Shown: positions 52,600-61,613, counted from the stretch's first letter. The stretch: DNA of 64,000 bases from an uncultured Collinsella sp. (GCA_959604825.1 CAUHCN010000011.1:1-64000); one strand, 5' to 3'. The notes: generated from the letters alone by a model not told the origin. Numbers and translations are program-made.

Positions 52600-53982
52600 T
52601 TAGCGGGCTGTCGCTTTGGCTTGGGTGGCGCGATAGGTGCGTGCCGGGTGGCAAAGTAGTACCGCCACGACCATAAAGAACGCCGTAGTGCCCAGGCTGA
52701 TGGGGTAGACCATCATGATGTTCGCAAAAGTGCGGAAGTGCGGGAACACGCGGAACACCCAATAGAAGCGGATGCCGCAGACGCAGATCATGGTGATGAG
52801 GGCGGGCGTGAGCGAGATGCCAAAGCCGCGCAGATAACCGGACATGTTTTCGTAGAACATGCTAAAGGCGTATGCCGGGAAGATCGAGCACACGCGGATA
52901 TAGCCGATCGAGACGATGTTGGGATCGCTGTTGAACAGCGACAGGATCTCGCGCCCCAGGCCGACAATGACGACAATCGTGGTGAGCGCGACGATGCCGC
53001 CTTCGACCAGGCAGACCTTGAGCGTCTTGGTGCAGCGGTCAATCTGGCGGGCACCGTGGTTTTGTCCCACAAAGGTGGTGCACGCCTGGCTAAAGCTGTT
53101 GAGCAGGTTGTAGCACACGTACTCCAGGCTCATGGCGGCGCTCGATGCGGCCATGACCTCGGTGCCCAGACTGTTGATGGCAGACTGGATGATGATGTTG
53201 GCGATGGCAAAGACGGCGCTTTGGATGCCGGCGGGCAGGCCGATCTTGACGATGCGCTTGAGGGCGACGGGGTCTAAGCCTAAGTCGCGTGGGGTGACGC
53301 GGACGACGGAGTCGGTCTTGAGCAGGCGGATAAAGAGCGTGGCGGCGCTGACGGTGTAGGCGATGGCGGTGGCGATGGCGACGCCCGCGACGCCCCAGTG
53401 GAGTACGGGGACAAAGATGAGATCCAGGCCAATGTTGAGGACGGTGGACACGGCGAGCGCCTGCAGCGGCATGCGGGTGATGCCGACGGAGCGGAAGATC
53501 GCGGCCTCAAAGTTGTAAAGCAAGATCGAGGGCATGCTGAGCAAAAAGACGCGCAGGTAGAGCGAAGCGAGCGGCATGGTTTCGGCGGGAACGTTGAGCG
53601 CGGCAAGCATGGGCTCGGCAAAGATCTCGCCCAGTGCGATGACGACAAAGCCCACGAGCGCCATCAAAATCGAGGTATGGACGGCGCGTTTGACCATGTT
53701 CTGATCGTTGCGGCCGATAGCGTTGGCAATGACCACGTTGGAGCCAAGCGACATGCCGATAAACAGGTTGAGCATAAGACTGGTAAGCGGAACATTGGAG
53801 CCGACCGCCGCCATGGCGAGGGTTCCCTGGTCGCCTGAGAAGTTACCGATGATGACCGTGGCGATGAGGTTCGATAGCTGCTCCAAGATGCTCGTGGCGG
53901 CCACGGGGAAGGCGAACAGGGGAATATTGCGCCACAGTGAGCCGGTGGTCATGTCAATGTGCTTGGACGCGGTATCAGCCAT
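52600..53982 (-). CDS. MATE-family efflux transporter
   Basis: A 460-aa transporter with about twelve helices. The N-terminal segment GSLWRNIPLFAFPVAATSILEQL in part (PLFAFPVAATSILEQL) and the second-half GLPAGIQSAVFAIANIII segment are typical of the MATE family, which expels cationic compounds using Na+ or H+. It is convergent with the LysR-type gene, with only 27 bases between stop codons. It starts at ATG 53982 after GAGAG. Confidence 0.9.
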   Translation of the reverse strand: MADTASKHIDMTTGSLWRNIPLFAFPVAATSILEQLSNLIATVIIGNFSGDQGTLAMAAVGSNVPLTSLMLNLFIGMSLGSNVVIANAIGRNDQNMVKRAVHTSILMALVGFVVIALGEIFAEPMLAALNVPAETMPLASLYLRVFLLSMPSILLYNFEAAIFRSVGITRMPLQALAVSTVLNIGLDLIFVPVLHWGVAGVAIATAIAYTVSAATLFIRLLKTDSVVRVTPRDLGLDPVALKRIVKIGLPAGIQSAVFAIANIIIQSAINSLGTEVMAASSAAMSLEYVCYNLLNSFSQACTTFVGQNHGARQIDRCTKTLKVCLVEGGIVALTTIVVIVGLGREILSLFNSDPNIVSIGYIRVCSIFPAYAFSMFYENMSGYLRGFGISLTPALITMICVCGIRFYWVFRVFPHFRTFANIMMVYPISLGTTAFFMVVAVLLCHPARTYRATQAKATAR

Positions 53983-54047
53983 ACGCTCTCAATCTCTAAT
54001 ATGCTCTTTCGTGCTTATTTGCGCAGATGATGATACTCCTAATCGAC

Positions 54048-54103
54048 TAGTCATTGGGGACGTTCTTGAATGACTAGTCGTTTAAGAACGTCCCCAATGA
54101 CTA
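54048..54103. repeat. TAGTCATTGGGGACGTTC palindrome, intact copy
   Basis: Perfect 20-base arms, TAGTCATTGGGGACGTTCTT and AAGAACGTCCCCAATGACTA, around a 16-base centre. It is the best copy of this family in the window. It stands between the divergent MATE and methyltransferase genes. Confidence 0.9.
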
Positions 54104-54160
54104 GGTGGGGAAGGCGTGCGACAATGGTGGGCGTTGTGTAGTCCGCGCTAAGGAGTTGCC

Positions 54161-54976
54161 ATGTTGTTGTGTCCCGTTTGCCATGAACCGTTGGTGGACG
54201 ATGAGCGCGGTGCTGCATGCGCGGGCGGGCACCGGTTTGACCGTGCGCGCGAGGGCTATCTATATCTGCTGCGCTCGTCCAAGAGCGGTGACTCCATGGG
54301 TGATCCCAAGTCGCAGGCGCGCAGCCGTCGTGACTTTCTGAACCGTGGATACTATGCGCCGTTGCGCGATGCGATGGTCGAGCTGATGCGCGAGCGGGTG
54401 TTCGGGCGCGCTGCGTCTGCGAACGGCCCCATGACCTTGCTCGATATTTGCTGCGGCGAGGGCTACTACACCAGCGCCATGGGTGCGGTGCCGGGCGTGG
54501 ATGCTTATGGCTTTGACCTGGGTAAAGAGATGGTGCGCCTGGCCGCCAAGCGCGGCGATGCGACCTACTTCGTGGCCAACATGAAGGATATCCCTGTGGC
54601 CGATGGCGCCTTCGATATGGTGACCGAGCTCTTTGCCCCCTTTAACGAGCGCGAGTTTGCCCGCGTGCTGGCACCCGAGGGCTCGCTCTACACCGTGGTG
54701 CCGGGTGCCCGTCATCTGTTTGGGCTCAAGGAGGTGCTCTACGACACGCCATATCTCAATGACGAGAAGCTGCCGCAGACGACCGAGCTCGAGTTGGTCG
54801 GAACGCAGCGGGTGTCTGCGAACATTACGCTCCAGACCCAGGCTGACATCGAGGCGGTGTTCCAGATGACGCCGTACTACTACCGCACGCGCCCCGCCGA
54901 CAAAGAGCGCCTGGCAAACCTGGACACCCTTCAAACCGACATCGACTTCATCATCGCCGAGTACCGCCACAGCTAA
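54161..54976 (+). CDS. 23S rRNA (guanine-N1)-methyltransferase, RlmA-like
   Basis: A 271-aa methyltransferase. An N-terminal zinc site (LLCPVCHEP, then CAGGHRFDRAREGYLYLL) is the hallmark of the RlmA family, followed by the S-adenosylmethionine motif LDICCGEGYYTSAM near residue 92. RlmA-type enzymes methylate G745 or G748 in hairpin 35 of 23S rRNA; the G748 type affects macrolide response. Which type this is cannot be said. It starts at ATG 54161 after AAGGAG. Confidence 0.85.
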   Translation: MLLCPVCHEPLVDDERGAACAGGHRFDRAREGYLYLLRSSKSGDSMGDPKSQARSRRDFLNRGYYAPLRDAMVELMRERVFGRAASANGPMTLLDICCGEGYYTSAMGAVPGVDAYGFDLGKEMVRLAAKRGDATYFVANMKDIPVADGAFDMVTELFAPFNEREFARVLAPEGSLYTVVPGARHLFGLKEVLYDTPYLNDEKLPQTTELELVGTQRVSANITLQTQADIEAVFQMTPYYYRTRPADKERLANLDTLQTDIDFIIAEYRHS

Positions 54977-54979
54977 CAA

Positions 54980-55012
54980 CCTGCCAAAAAGGGACAGGTT
55001 TATTTTGGCAGG
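54980..55012. repeat. CCTGCCAAAA palindrome variant
   Basis: The arms CCTGCCAAAA and TTTTGGCAGG enclose a centre with GGGACAGG. It is the same design as the other GGGAC palindromes with different outer arms. Confidence 0.75.
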
Positions 55013-55030
55013 GTTTATCTGGGCAAACGT

Positions 55031-55068
55031 AAAGGGCCGACCGCGGAGATGCGCGATCGGCCCTTTTT
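55031..55068. terminator. Terminator between convergent genes
   Basis: AAAGGGCCGA pairs with TCGGCCCTTT around a 16-base partly paired loop, followed by further T residues. It is bidirectional in form. Confidence 0.85.
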
Positions 55069-55104
55069 AGTTGCTTGGCTACAAAGGTTATGAGAAGCGA
55101 GCGC

Positions 55105-55506
55105 TTACAGGCGGTCCTTGTTCTCGGCCTTAACGGTGTGCGCCTGCTGAACAAAGAACAGGTCGTAGACCACGATGACAAAGGCGACGATATTGATGGA
55201 GCTGCCGCCGAGCGCGGGAAGCGTGAGCACGGCCTGCGCAATCGTGGCGATTGCGGCAACGATGCCGAGCTTAAACGCGCCATCCACCTGCGAGGGCTTA
55301 TTGGCGCCCTTGATGCCGGCGACGCCTGCCGCAAGATCGACAACGCCCTTGGCGATAATCACGGCCGCGGCGAGCATGGCGTTCGATCCGTAGGTGGACT
55401 CGAGCTTGCCGGTCGCGATGCCGGCGATTCCCATGATGAGACTGGCGATGCCCAGAACAAAATAAATCAGGGCAAGGATTTTGAGTGTCTTGCGAGCGGC
55501 GCTCAT
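55105..55506 (-). CDS. Small four-helix membrane protein of unknown function
   Basis: A 133-aa protein that I do not recognise by name. It has about four transmembrane helices (LALIYFVLGIASLIMGIAGIA, here shortened as YFVLGIASLIMGIAGIA; AAAVIIAKGVVDLAAGVAGI; LGIVAAIATIAQAVLTLPAL; INIVAFVIVVYDLFFV) and a charged C-terminus. I start it at ATG 55506 after AAAGGA; the longer frame adds an implausible cysteine-rich leader. It is a single gene. Confidence 0.75.
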   Translation of the reverse strand: MSAARKTLKILALIYFVLGIASLIMGIAGIATGKLESTYGSNAMLAAAVIIAKGVVDLAAGVAGIKGANKPSQVDGAFKLGIVAAIATIAQAVLTLPALGGSSINIVAFVIVVYDLFFVQQAHTVKAENKDRL

Positions 55507-55734
55507 AGCTGGTCCTTTCGATGCGGGCGCGGAGAATCTGTCGCACCCAGGTTGCGGCACATATCGTGAAGCACATTGTAGTTCAACGGGGCGATGCATG
55601 CGTTTGAAAGCGTTTCTTACCTGCACGGTCCAACCTTTCAAAAAGGAAAGCTGGGCGTAAGTCAAATCGATGGCAGCTCATGTACGGCGCTGCGATGATG
55701 AAGGCGTAACAAGGAGTTGGTCTAAGGAGGAGCC

Positions 55735-55878
55735 ATGATGTACGGAACAGGGCAAGTGCGCGAGCCGCGGTCGTTGGGAAGGCGCATGAGTGATTCTGTG
55801 ATTGCCGCCGTGTGCACGGGATTGATGGCGGTGCTTTGCATTGGGATGCTGTGGACCATGTCGCATGTGGGACAATAG
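55735..55878 (+). CDS. 47-aa single-helix membrane protein
   Basis: The frame begins with two ATG codons after an excellent AAGGAGG ribosome site. It encodes a basic N-terminus (REPRSLGRRM) and one hydrophobic helix (VIAAVCTGLMAVLCIGMLW). I know no family. The strong ribosome site, the clean membrane helix and the position of its stop 63 bases before the next gene support a real small protein, perhaps cotranscribed with the methyltransferase gene. Confidence 0.6.
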   Translation: MMYGTGQVREPRSLGRRMSDSVIAAVCTGLMAVLCIGMLWTMSHVGQ

Positions 55879-55941
55879 CGGACGGTTGGGCGCCGACAGA
55901 GGCGGCGCTCGCGTATTCGTTTTGCTTGTTAAGGAGTGCCC

Positions 55942-56646
55942 ATGGGCGTCGTCGATCCCTTTTCTGTTGCTCGGGCGGCAGGGCTCGAGTTAACCAGGAC
56001 ACCCGAGGGCCTCACGCTCACCGATGGCTCGATGGAGCTGCGAGCCGATTTTGCCCGCATGCTTCCACGACTCAAGCAGGGCCGCTTGCAACAGGAGCTG
56101 CTGGTGAAGGCCGCGCGCGCGAAAGGCGTTGAGCATCCGTGGGCAATCGATGCCACGGCAGGTTTTGGCGAGGATTCGCTGCTGCTGGCAGCCGCGGGCT
56201 TTGCGGTCGATTTGTATGAGCAGGACTGCGTGATCGCGGCGTTGCTTCAAGATGCGCTGGACCGCGCGGCAGATAATCCGGCGCTTGCGACAGTCGCGGC
56301 GCGCATGCGCTTGCATGCGGGCGAGGACAGCATTGCCGGCCTTCGCCATACGGCTGAGCTGGTCGAGCACGGTGAGCTCGCGGCTCCCGATGTGGTGTAT
56401 CTGGACCCCATGTTTCCCGAGCGCACCAAGAGCGCGGCGGTTAAAAAGAAGTTCCAGCTCTTGCACCATTTGGAACAGCCGTGCGCCGATGAGGAGACGC
56501 TGGTCGAAGCTGCGCTTGCGCCGCGCCCGCGCAAGGTTGTTATCAAGCGGCCGGTGAAGGGGCCGCTGCTTGCCGGCGTTAAGCCGAGCTATCAGCTTGC
56601 GGGCAAGGCCGTTCGTTACGATGTTTTGGTGTCGCCGCGCCCGTAG
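55942..56646 (+). CDS. rsmJ: 16S rRNA m2G1516 methyltransferase, RsmJ-like
   Basis: A 234-aa methyltransferase. The N-terminal PFSVARAAGLELTRTPEGL, the motif AIDATAGFGEDSLLLA near residues 71-86, YLDPMFPERTKSAAVKKKF near 155-173 and the C-terminal KRPVKGPLL are typical of RsmJ. It would methylate G1516 of 16S rRNA (E. coli numbering). It starts at ATG 55942 after AAGGAG. Confidence 0.85.
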   Translation: MGVVDPFSVARAAGLELTRTPEGLTLTDGSMELRADFARMLPRLKQGRLQQELLVKAARAKGVEHPWAIDATAGFGEDSLLLAAAGFAVDLYEQDCVIAALLQDALDRAADNPALATVAARMRLHAGEDSIAGLRHTAELVEHGELAAPDVVYLDPMFPERTKSAAVKKKFQLLHHLEQPCADEETLVEAALAPRPRKVVIKRPVKGPLLAGVKPSYQLAGKAVRYDVLVSPRP

Positions 56647-56694
56647 CCTGCGCGCGATGGCCGGTGCTGCGTGAGCGCCGCGCCGATGTGGGGC

Positions 56695-56991
56695 CTATTT
56701 CCAAGGGTGGGACGTCAGGTGCCATCCGCCGCAGTATTCGCATTTGTAGCAGGCCAAACCACGTCGTCCACGGTTTTCACAGTCGGCCATAACGGCCTCG
56801 GCCTCGGCGCGTGTGTCGTAACGGTTTTTGCGCTCGCACGATTTGTAGCGCCAAGCCTCATCGCGCTCGGCGTCCAGGGCGTCGCGGCGCTCGTCCTCGC
56901 GCGCAAACAGGTCGCTCATATCGCCGCCGGTGGCAGCGCCCAAAAACTCGCTTTTGGCCTTTGACCAGGCGGCTCGCTTTTTGCTCCCCAT
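56695..56991 (-). CDS. Small cysteine-containing protein of unknown function
   Basis: A 98-aa basic, charged protein. The C-terminal part has CERKNRYDTRAEAEAVM and then ACYKCEYCGGWHLT, a putative zinc-binding knuckle (CxxC with nearby cysteine and histidine). Similar short proteins with a CERKxxYxxxxxA segment and a C-terminal C..C..H occur in Actinobacteria and phages, but their role is unknown to me. I start it at ATG 56991; GAGAGGGG lies a little far upstream. Confidence 0.65.
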   Translation of the reverse strand: MGSKKRAAWSKAKSEFLGAATGGDMSDLFAREDERRDALDAERDEAWRYKSCERKNRYDTRAEAEAVMADCENRGRRGLACYKCEYCGGWHLTSHPWK

Positions 56992-57068
56992 CTGCTTCGC
57001 GCCCCTCTCCAAACGCTGGTATCATTGCTCAATCAAAGTGATACCAATAAACGTGAGGTCGCCGCGTG

Positions 57069-57557
57069 ATGATCAGAAAAACCCTCGAGACCGACATTCC
57101 CGCCGCCATGGCCATCTATGACGCCGCCCGCGCCTTTATGCGCGCGCATGGCAACGTCACGCAGTGGCCCGAGGGCACGCCTTCGGCCGAGCAGCTGGCT
57201 GCCGATATCGCCGCCGGTGGCAGCTATGTGTGCGAAGTCGACGGTCGCGTGGTGGCGACGTTTGCCTTTTTGCCGGGCCCGGACGAGTGCTATGACGTCA
57301 TCGAGGACGGTCAGTGGCACAGCGACACCCCGTACGCCGTGCTGCACCGCGTGGCGTCCGACGGCAGCGTGCATGGTATCGCGGCCGCGATGTTTGCCTT
57401 TGCCAAGGAGCGCGCCGACCATCTGCGTATCGATACGCATGCGGACAACCTGCCCATGCAGGGTGCGAGCATGAAGGCGGGGTTCGAGCGCGCCGGCGTC
57501 GTGTATGTGTCGGACGGCACGCCGCGTGTTGCGTTCGACTGGCTGCGCGAGGCATAA
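57069..57557 (+). CDS. GNAT-family N-acetyltransferase
   Basis: A 162-aa acetyltransferase fold. The N-terminal RKTLETDIPAAMAIYDAAR, a central strand pair (YVCEVDGRVVATFAFLPG) and the C-terminal DTHADNLPMQGASMKAGFER, typical of the acetyl-CoA-binding end of the family, are visible. The classical Q/RxxGxG/A loop is weak (SVHGIA). The substrate is unknown. The start is ATG 57069 or the GTG just before it, after GAGGTC. Confidence 0.85.
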   Translation: MIRKTLETDIPAAMAIYDAARAFMRAHGNVTQWPEGTPSAEQLAADIAAGGSYVCEVDGRVVATFAFLPGPDECYDVIEDGQWHSDTPYAVLHRVASDGSVHGIAAAMFAFAKERADHLRIDTHADNLPMQGASMKAGFERAGVVYVSDGTPRVAFDWLREA

Positions 57558-57592
57558 GAGCGGGGCCGCGCATCAACACTCCAGGTACATGA

Positions 57593-57617
57593 ACATGGCC
57601 CCGGGTGGGGCCATGTT
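57593..57617 (+). terminator. Terminator after the GNAT gene
   Basis: AACATGGCCCC pairs with GGGGCCATGTT over a 3-base loop, followed by a short T-rich stretch. Confidence 0.65.
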
Positions 57618-57675
57618 TGATTGCCACGCTGGTTTGCGAGGCGGTAGATGCTGAGCGCTGCCGGCTCTGGGGTAT

Positions 57676-58101
57676 CTACGCCCGGGGCAGCTCGCTTCCG
57701 CAGTGGCAGCACTTGGTTGCGCCCTCATGTACCTCTTCTAGGCAATAGGGGCAGACGGGCTTGGGCGCGGCTTGTTCGGCGGCGGTACCGGCGAGCTTGT
57801 CGCCAATTTCCTGCGCCTTGTTGAATGCCTTGACGATGGCAAAGACGATCGCCGCCACAATCAAAAAATTGATGCACGCGCCAATGAAGGCGCCAAAGTC
57901 GATATTGGTACCCGGCACCACCAGCCCCGAGATCTCGGTGGCGCTACCGCCGGCAATCTCGGCGATGAGTGGGTTGATGATGTTGTCGGTCAGCGAGGTC
58001 ACGATGGCAGTGAATGCGCCGCCGATAATCACGCCGACGGCCATGTCCATCACGTTGCCGCGATTGATGAATTCCTTGAACTCGCTGAGCAATGCCTTCA
58101 T
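57676..58101 (-). CDS. mscL: Large-conductance mechanosensitive channel with zinc-ribbon tail
   Basis: A 141-aa MscL. The N-terminal FKEFINRGNVMDMAVGVIIG and first helix, then the periplasmic loop and the second helix (FLIVAAIVFAIVKAFNK), follow the standard design. Instead of ending with the usual cytoplasmic helix, the last 30 residues add CPYCLEEVHEGATKCCHCGS, a four-cysteine zinc-ribbon. The channel opens under membrane tension to release solutes. It starts at ATG 58101 after AGGAG. Confidence 0.9.
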   Translation of the reverse strand: MKALLSEFKEFINRGNVMDMAVGVIIGGAFTAIVTSLTDNIINPLIAEIAGGSATEISGLVVPGTNIDFGAFIGACINFLIVAAIVFAIVKAFNKAQEIGDKLAGTAAEQAAPKPVCPYCLEEVHEGATKCCHCGSELPRA

Positions 58102-58345
58102 GGTGGCTCCTCGCTGTTGTGGGGGGGCGTTGTCACCGCCCCAGATGAGCCCCGGCAGACAAAAAGGGGAGGTGCCGGCTTTCGCAAGGCGCGAACCTGC
58201 GAAAACCGCCGCGCGGCAACGCGGGGCGATGAGCTCGGTCGGGGGATAGGGCCCGCTTCGCCCGCCGGCCCGTAAATTGTATCATCCAGTGTGGAACGAG
58301 AATGCCCGTTGCCGTTCGCGACGGGCTTGCAATAAGAGGAGAGCC

Positions 58346-60349
58346 ATGTCGAAGCAAGCTGTCGTTGGAATCTTGGCGCATGTCGATGCCGGCAAGACCA
58401 CGCTGGCCGAGGCCATGTTGTTCAACGCGGGTCGCATTCGCAAACGCGGCCGTGTGGACGACGGCGACTCGCACCTGGATACCAACGCTATCGAACGCGA
58501 GCGCGGCATCACGATTTTCTCGTCGCAGGCTGTGCTCGATCACGGTGATACCCACGTCATGCTCGTGGATGCACCGGGGCATGTCGATTTTTCTGCCGAG
58601 GCGGAGCGCACGTTGCGCGCGCTCGACTACGCGATTCTGGTGGTGGGCGCCAACGATGGCGTGCAGGGACACACCGAAACCCTGTGGCGCCTGCTTGCAC
58701 GCTATGACATCCCGACGTTCATCTATATCAACAAGATCGATTTGGAGAATCCCGGCCGCGATGTTTTGCTGACGCAGCTCGGGCAGCGTCTTTCCGAAGG
58801 TTGCCTGGATGCCAGCGAACTGTTGGCGGGCGGTGCCGTTTGGGAGGACGCTGCTGCGTTGGACGAGGCGGCCCTCGAGGAGTTTCTTGAGACGGGTGAG
58901 CTTTCCGTCGCAACGCTGTCGCGCATGGTTGCCGATCGCAAGCTCTTTCCCTGCTTTGCCGGCTCGGCGCTCAAGGACCAGGGTGTGGACGAGCTGCTGG
59001 ACGGCATATGCGCGCTGATGCGTGAACAGGCGTGGCCCCCGGAGTTCGCCGCGCGTGTCTATCGTGTTAGCCGAGGCGTTCGCGGCGAGCGCTTGGCTTG
59101 GGTTAAAGTGACCGGCGGCACGCTGCGTGCAAAACAGATGATCGAGGGGCGCTCCGGCACCGAGGCGTGGGAGCAAAAGGTCGATCAGGTGCGCATCTAT
59201 AACGGCGAGAAGTATGAGCTTGCCCAAGAAGTTGCTGCTGGCGGTATTTGTGCTGTGACGGGTCTTGCGCATGTCCGCCCAGGGGACGCCCTGGGCGCGG
59301 AGCCTGCGGGCGATGCGCCCGTCATTGCGCCAGTCCTCACCTATACGGTGCTTCCGGGCGAACACGATGTCCATGCGGTGTTCAAAGCACTGACTGAGTT
59401 GGCGGACGAAGATCCTATGCTCGGCGTAAGCTGGAATACGCATCTTGAGCAGATTCACTTGCAGTTGATGGGCGCCGTGCAGCTCGAGGTCGTGCAGCGG
59501 GTGTTGGCAGATCGTTTTGGCCTTTCGATTGAGTTTGAGCCTGGCGGCATTCTCTATAAGGAGACTATCTCGCAGCCGGTCGAGGGCGTGGGCCACTTTG
59601 AACCACTGCGCCATTACGCTGAGGTGCATCTGCGCCTGGAGCCGCTGCCAGCGGGCTCGGGCGTGCAATTTGGTACCGTTGCCTCGACCGACGAGCTCGA
59701 TCTGAACTGGCAGCGCCTGGCACTCACCAACGCCATGGAGCGCGATCACCTGGGCGTGTTGACCGGCTCGCCCATCACCGATGTGCGCATTACGCTCACG
59801 GGCGGCCGTGCGCATGCCAAACACACCGAGGGCGGTGACTTTCGGCAGGCAACGTACCGCGCGATTCGCCAGGGTTTGATGCAGGCGCGTGAGGCCGGTG
59901 CGGCGGTGCTGTTGGAGCCGTGGTACCACTTTGAGCTCGAGGTACCGGGGGAGTGCGTGGGCAGGGCGCTCTCGGACGTCACGCGCATGGGCGCCGAGTA
60001 CGAGCCGCCGGCGATGGCGGGCGACCGGGCGAAGCTTGTGGGTCGCGTGCCGGCATCCGAGGTACAGGATTATGCGCTGGAGGTGGCTGCCTACACGAGC
60101 GGCCGCGGGCATCTGTACCTGGAGTTCGCCGGTTATGCGGCCTGCCATGATGCCGAGCGCGTCATCGAGGCGGCCGCCTATGAGCCCGAGGCCGATCTGC
60201 CCAACACGCCCGACTCGGTCTTTTGCTCGCACGGCGCCGGCTACACGGTCAAATGGTACGACGTGCCCGTCGCGGCGCACGTAAAGGTCGATCCTGCCAC
60301 CTTCCGCCCCTATCGCCCCGCCGACGCGGAATTTTTCGGCCACATGTGA
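58346..60349 (+). CDS. TetM/EF-G-like ribosomal GTPase
   Basis: A 667-aa translational GTPase of the ribosomal-protection type. It shows GILAHVDAGKTTLAEAML near residues 8-25, ERERGITIFSSQ near 50-61, DAPGHVDFSAE near 75-85 and NKIDLENPGRD. The remainder follows EF-G domains II to V. The tetracycline-protection proteins Tet(M), Tet(O) and Tet(W) are the named relatives, but chromosomal homologues of this form are often not drug genes. Resistance is not shown. It starts at ATG 58346 after AAGAGGAG. The stop lies inside a palindrome. Confidence 0.85.
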   Translation: MSKQAVVGILAHVDAGKTTLAEAMLFNAGRIRKRGRVDDGDSHLDTNAIERERGITIFSSQAVLDHGDTHVMLVDAPGHVDFSAEAERTLRALDYAILVVGANDGVQGHTETLWRLLARYDIPTFIYINKIDLENPGRDVLLTQLGQRLSEGCLDASELLAGGAVWEDAAALDEAALEEFLETGELSVATLSRMVADRKLFPCFAGSALKDQGVDELLDGICALMREQAWPPEFAARVYRVSRGVRGERLAWVKVTGGTLRAKQMIEGRSGTEAWEQKVDQVRIYNGEKYELAQEVAAGGICAVTGLAHVRPGDALGAEPAGDAPVIAPVLTYTVLPGEHDVHAVFKALTELADEDPMLGVSWNTHLEQIHLQLMGAVQLEVVQRVLADRFGLSIEFEPGGILYKETISQPVEGVGHFEPLRHYAEVHLRLEPLPAGSGVQFGTVASTDELDLNWQRLALTNAMERDHLGVLTGSPITDVRITLTGGRAHAKHTEGGDFRQATYRAIRQGLMQAREAGAAVLLEPWYHFELEVPGECVGRALSDVTRMGAEYEPPAMAGDRAKLVGRVPASEVQDYALEVAAYTSGRGHLYLEFAGYAACHDAERVIEAAAYEPEADLPNTPDSVFCSHGAGYTVKWYDVPVAAHVKVDPATFRPYRPADAEFFGHM

Positions 60350-60374
60350 CAAAGGGACAGTTCCTTTGTCACAT
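60344..60374. repeat. GTGACAAAGGGAC-type palindrome, copy 6
   Basis: The palindrome overlaps the last codon and TGA stop of the GTPase gene (ATGTGA). Confidence 0.85.
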
Positions 60375-60378
60375 TCAG

Positions 60379-60410
60379 TTGGTATAACTCGGTATAAGTT
60401 GGTATAACTA
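60379..60410. repeat. Three GGTATAA repeats with 10-bp phase
   Basis: GGTATAAC, GGTATAAG and GGTATAAC at 60381, 60391 and 60401 stand exactly 10 bases apart, so they face the same side of the helix. They lie about 35-60 bases before the ORC-like ATPase gene and may be operator or iteron-like sites. Confidence 0.7.
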
Positions 60411-60442
60411 TTACCAGCCTTTGCCAATTCGAGGAGGCCGAC

Positions 60443-61561
60443 ATGAATCCAAATCCCTTTAAGCCCACGGCTGGCAAGCGGCCTCCGATACTCATCGGTC
60501 GCGAGTCGGTCATCGAAGATTTCGAGGAAGGACTCGATAACGGCGCCGGAGCGCCGGGTAGGCTCATGCTCATTACGGGAAACCGCGGCTGTGGCAAGAC
60601 GGTTCTCCTGCGGGAGCTGCAACGTCTAGCCAATGAGCGCGGATGGGCGGTTGTCTCCGATTCCGCTTCGCTTGGCTTATGCGATCGCTTGGCCGACGCG
60701 CTTCGCTCGAATAAACCCGTTGTGACGTCAATGGAGCTCGGTCCGTCGTTTGGCCGGATGTCGGTCGAGGCGGCGCGAGCAAAGGGTGAGACGTTGCGAG
60801 GACTGGTCAACGAGCGCCTCAAGAAGCTCGGGCCGGGAAAGGGCTTACTGTTTGCGATTGACGAGGCACAATCTGCATCTATCGAGGAGCTGGCGGCTCT
60901 TGCCGTTCTCTATCAGCAGGTGCTCGGAGACCAGGATGCCACGGGCTTGTCCGATAGCGACCAGCGCGGTCTTGCGCTGGTGTTCGCCGGCTTACCCAGT
61001 ATGGTTGACGATCTGCTCGAAGAGCCGAGCGTGACGTTTTTGCGGCGTGCCCAGCAGCGTACGTTGGGGGCGATATCTTTGCCCAAGGTGCGCGATTCGT
61101 ATATCCAGACGGTCAAAGACGCCGGTCTTTACGTTGACGCGGAGACGGCGGACCTTGCGGCGCGCAAGAGCATGGGGCATCCCTATATGGTTCAGCTGGT
61201 GGGATATTACATGTGGCGGTCTGCTGTCCGGCGTGGCTCGCAGGTCATCGAAAGGCGCGACGTCGAGGATGGCCATGCGGATGCCGTCTCCGAGTTCTAC
61301 GAAGCGGTTGACGCGCCTCTATATTACGGGCTGCGCAGTCCGCAACGCCTATTTATCGAGGCCATGGCTGCTGATGAGGGTAAACCGACGCGCATGGCGG
61401 ACATCATTGAGCGTTGCGACCGTACTCAGAGCTGGGCGAGTAAATATCGTGCGAGCCTGATTCGCGAGCGCGTCATCGAGGCTGCTGGATACGGCCTCGT
61501 CCGGTTTAGCGTGCCCATGCTGGGCGAGTACATTCACGACCGCATTTTATGGCACGAGTAA
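60443..61561 (+). CDS. ORC-like AAA ATPase
   Basis: A 372-aa STAND/ORC-type ATPase. IGRESVIEDFEEGL is at residues 15-28, the P-loop ITGNRGCGKTVLL near 46-58 and Walker B LLFAIDEAQSAS near 133-144, followed by a C-terminal winged-helix-like part. It resembles the archaeal-type ORC/Cdc6-like ATPases found near mobile or regulatory loci. The partner and role are unknown. It starts at ATG 60443 after GAGGAGG. The stop codon abuts a palindrome. Confidence 0.8.
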   Translation: MNPNPFKPTAGKRPPILIGRESVIEDFEEGLDNGAGAPGRLMLITGNRGCGKTVLLRELQRLANERGWAVVSDSASLGLCDRLADALRSNKPVVTSMELGPSFGRMSVEAARAKGETLRGLVNERLKKLGPGKGLLFAIDEAQSASIEELAALAVLYQQVLGDQDATGLSDSDQRGLALVFAGLPSMVDDLLEEPSVTFLRRAQQRTLGAISLPKVRDSYIQTVKDAGLYVDAETADLAARKSMGHPYMVQLVGYYMWRSAVRRGSQVIERRDVEDGHADAVSEFYEAVDAPLYYGLRSPQRLFIEAMAADEGKPTRMADIIERCDRTQSWASKYRASLIRERVIEAAGYGLVRFSVPMLGEYIHDRILWHE

Positions 61562-61591
61562 TGTGACAAAGGGTCTGTCCCTTTGTCACAT
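61561..61591. repeat. GTGACAAAGGGAC-type palindrome, copy 7
   Basis: It begins with the last base of the ATPase stop codon, as for copy 3, and ends 22 bases before the UvrA-like start. Confidence 0.85.
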
Positions 61592-61613
61592 TCGATCAAC
61601 AGGAAGGGAAGCG

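Noticed and set aside
58102..58345. Riboswitch or attenuator before the TetM-like gene
   Set aside because: I could not find a leader peptide or a clear alternative hairpin pair; only a G-rich stretch and possible promoter remain.
58133..60622. Minus-strand open frame of 829 codons opposite the TetM-like GTPase gene
   Set aside because: It is a shadow of the GTPase gene, without domain-like sequence or ribosome site.
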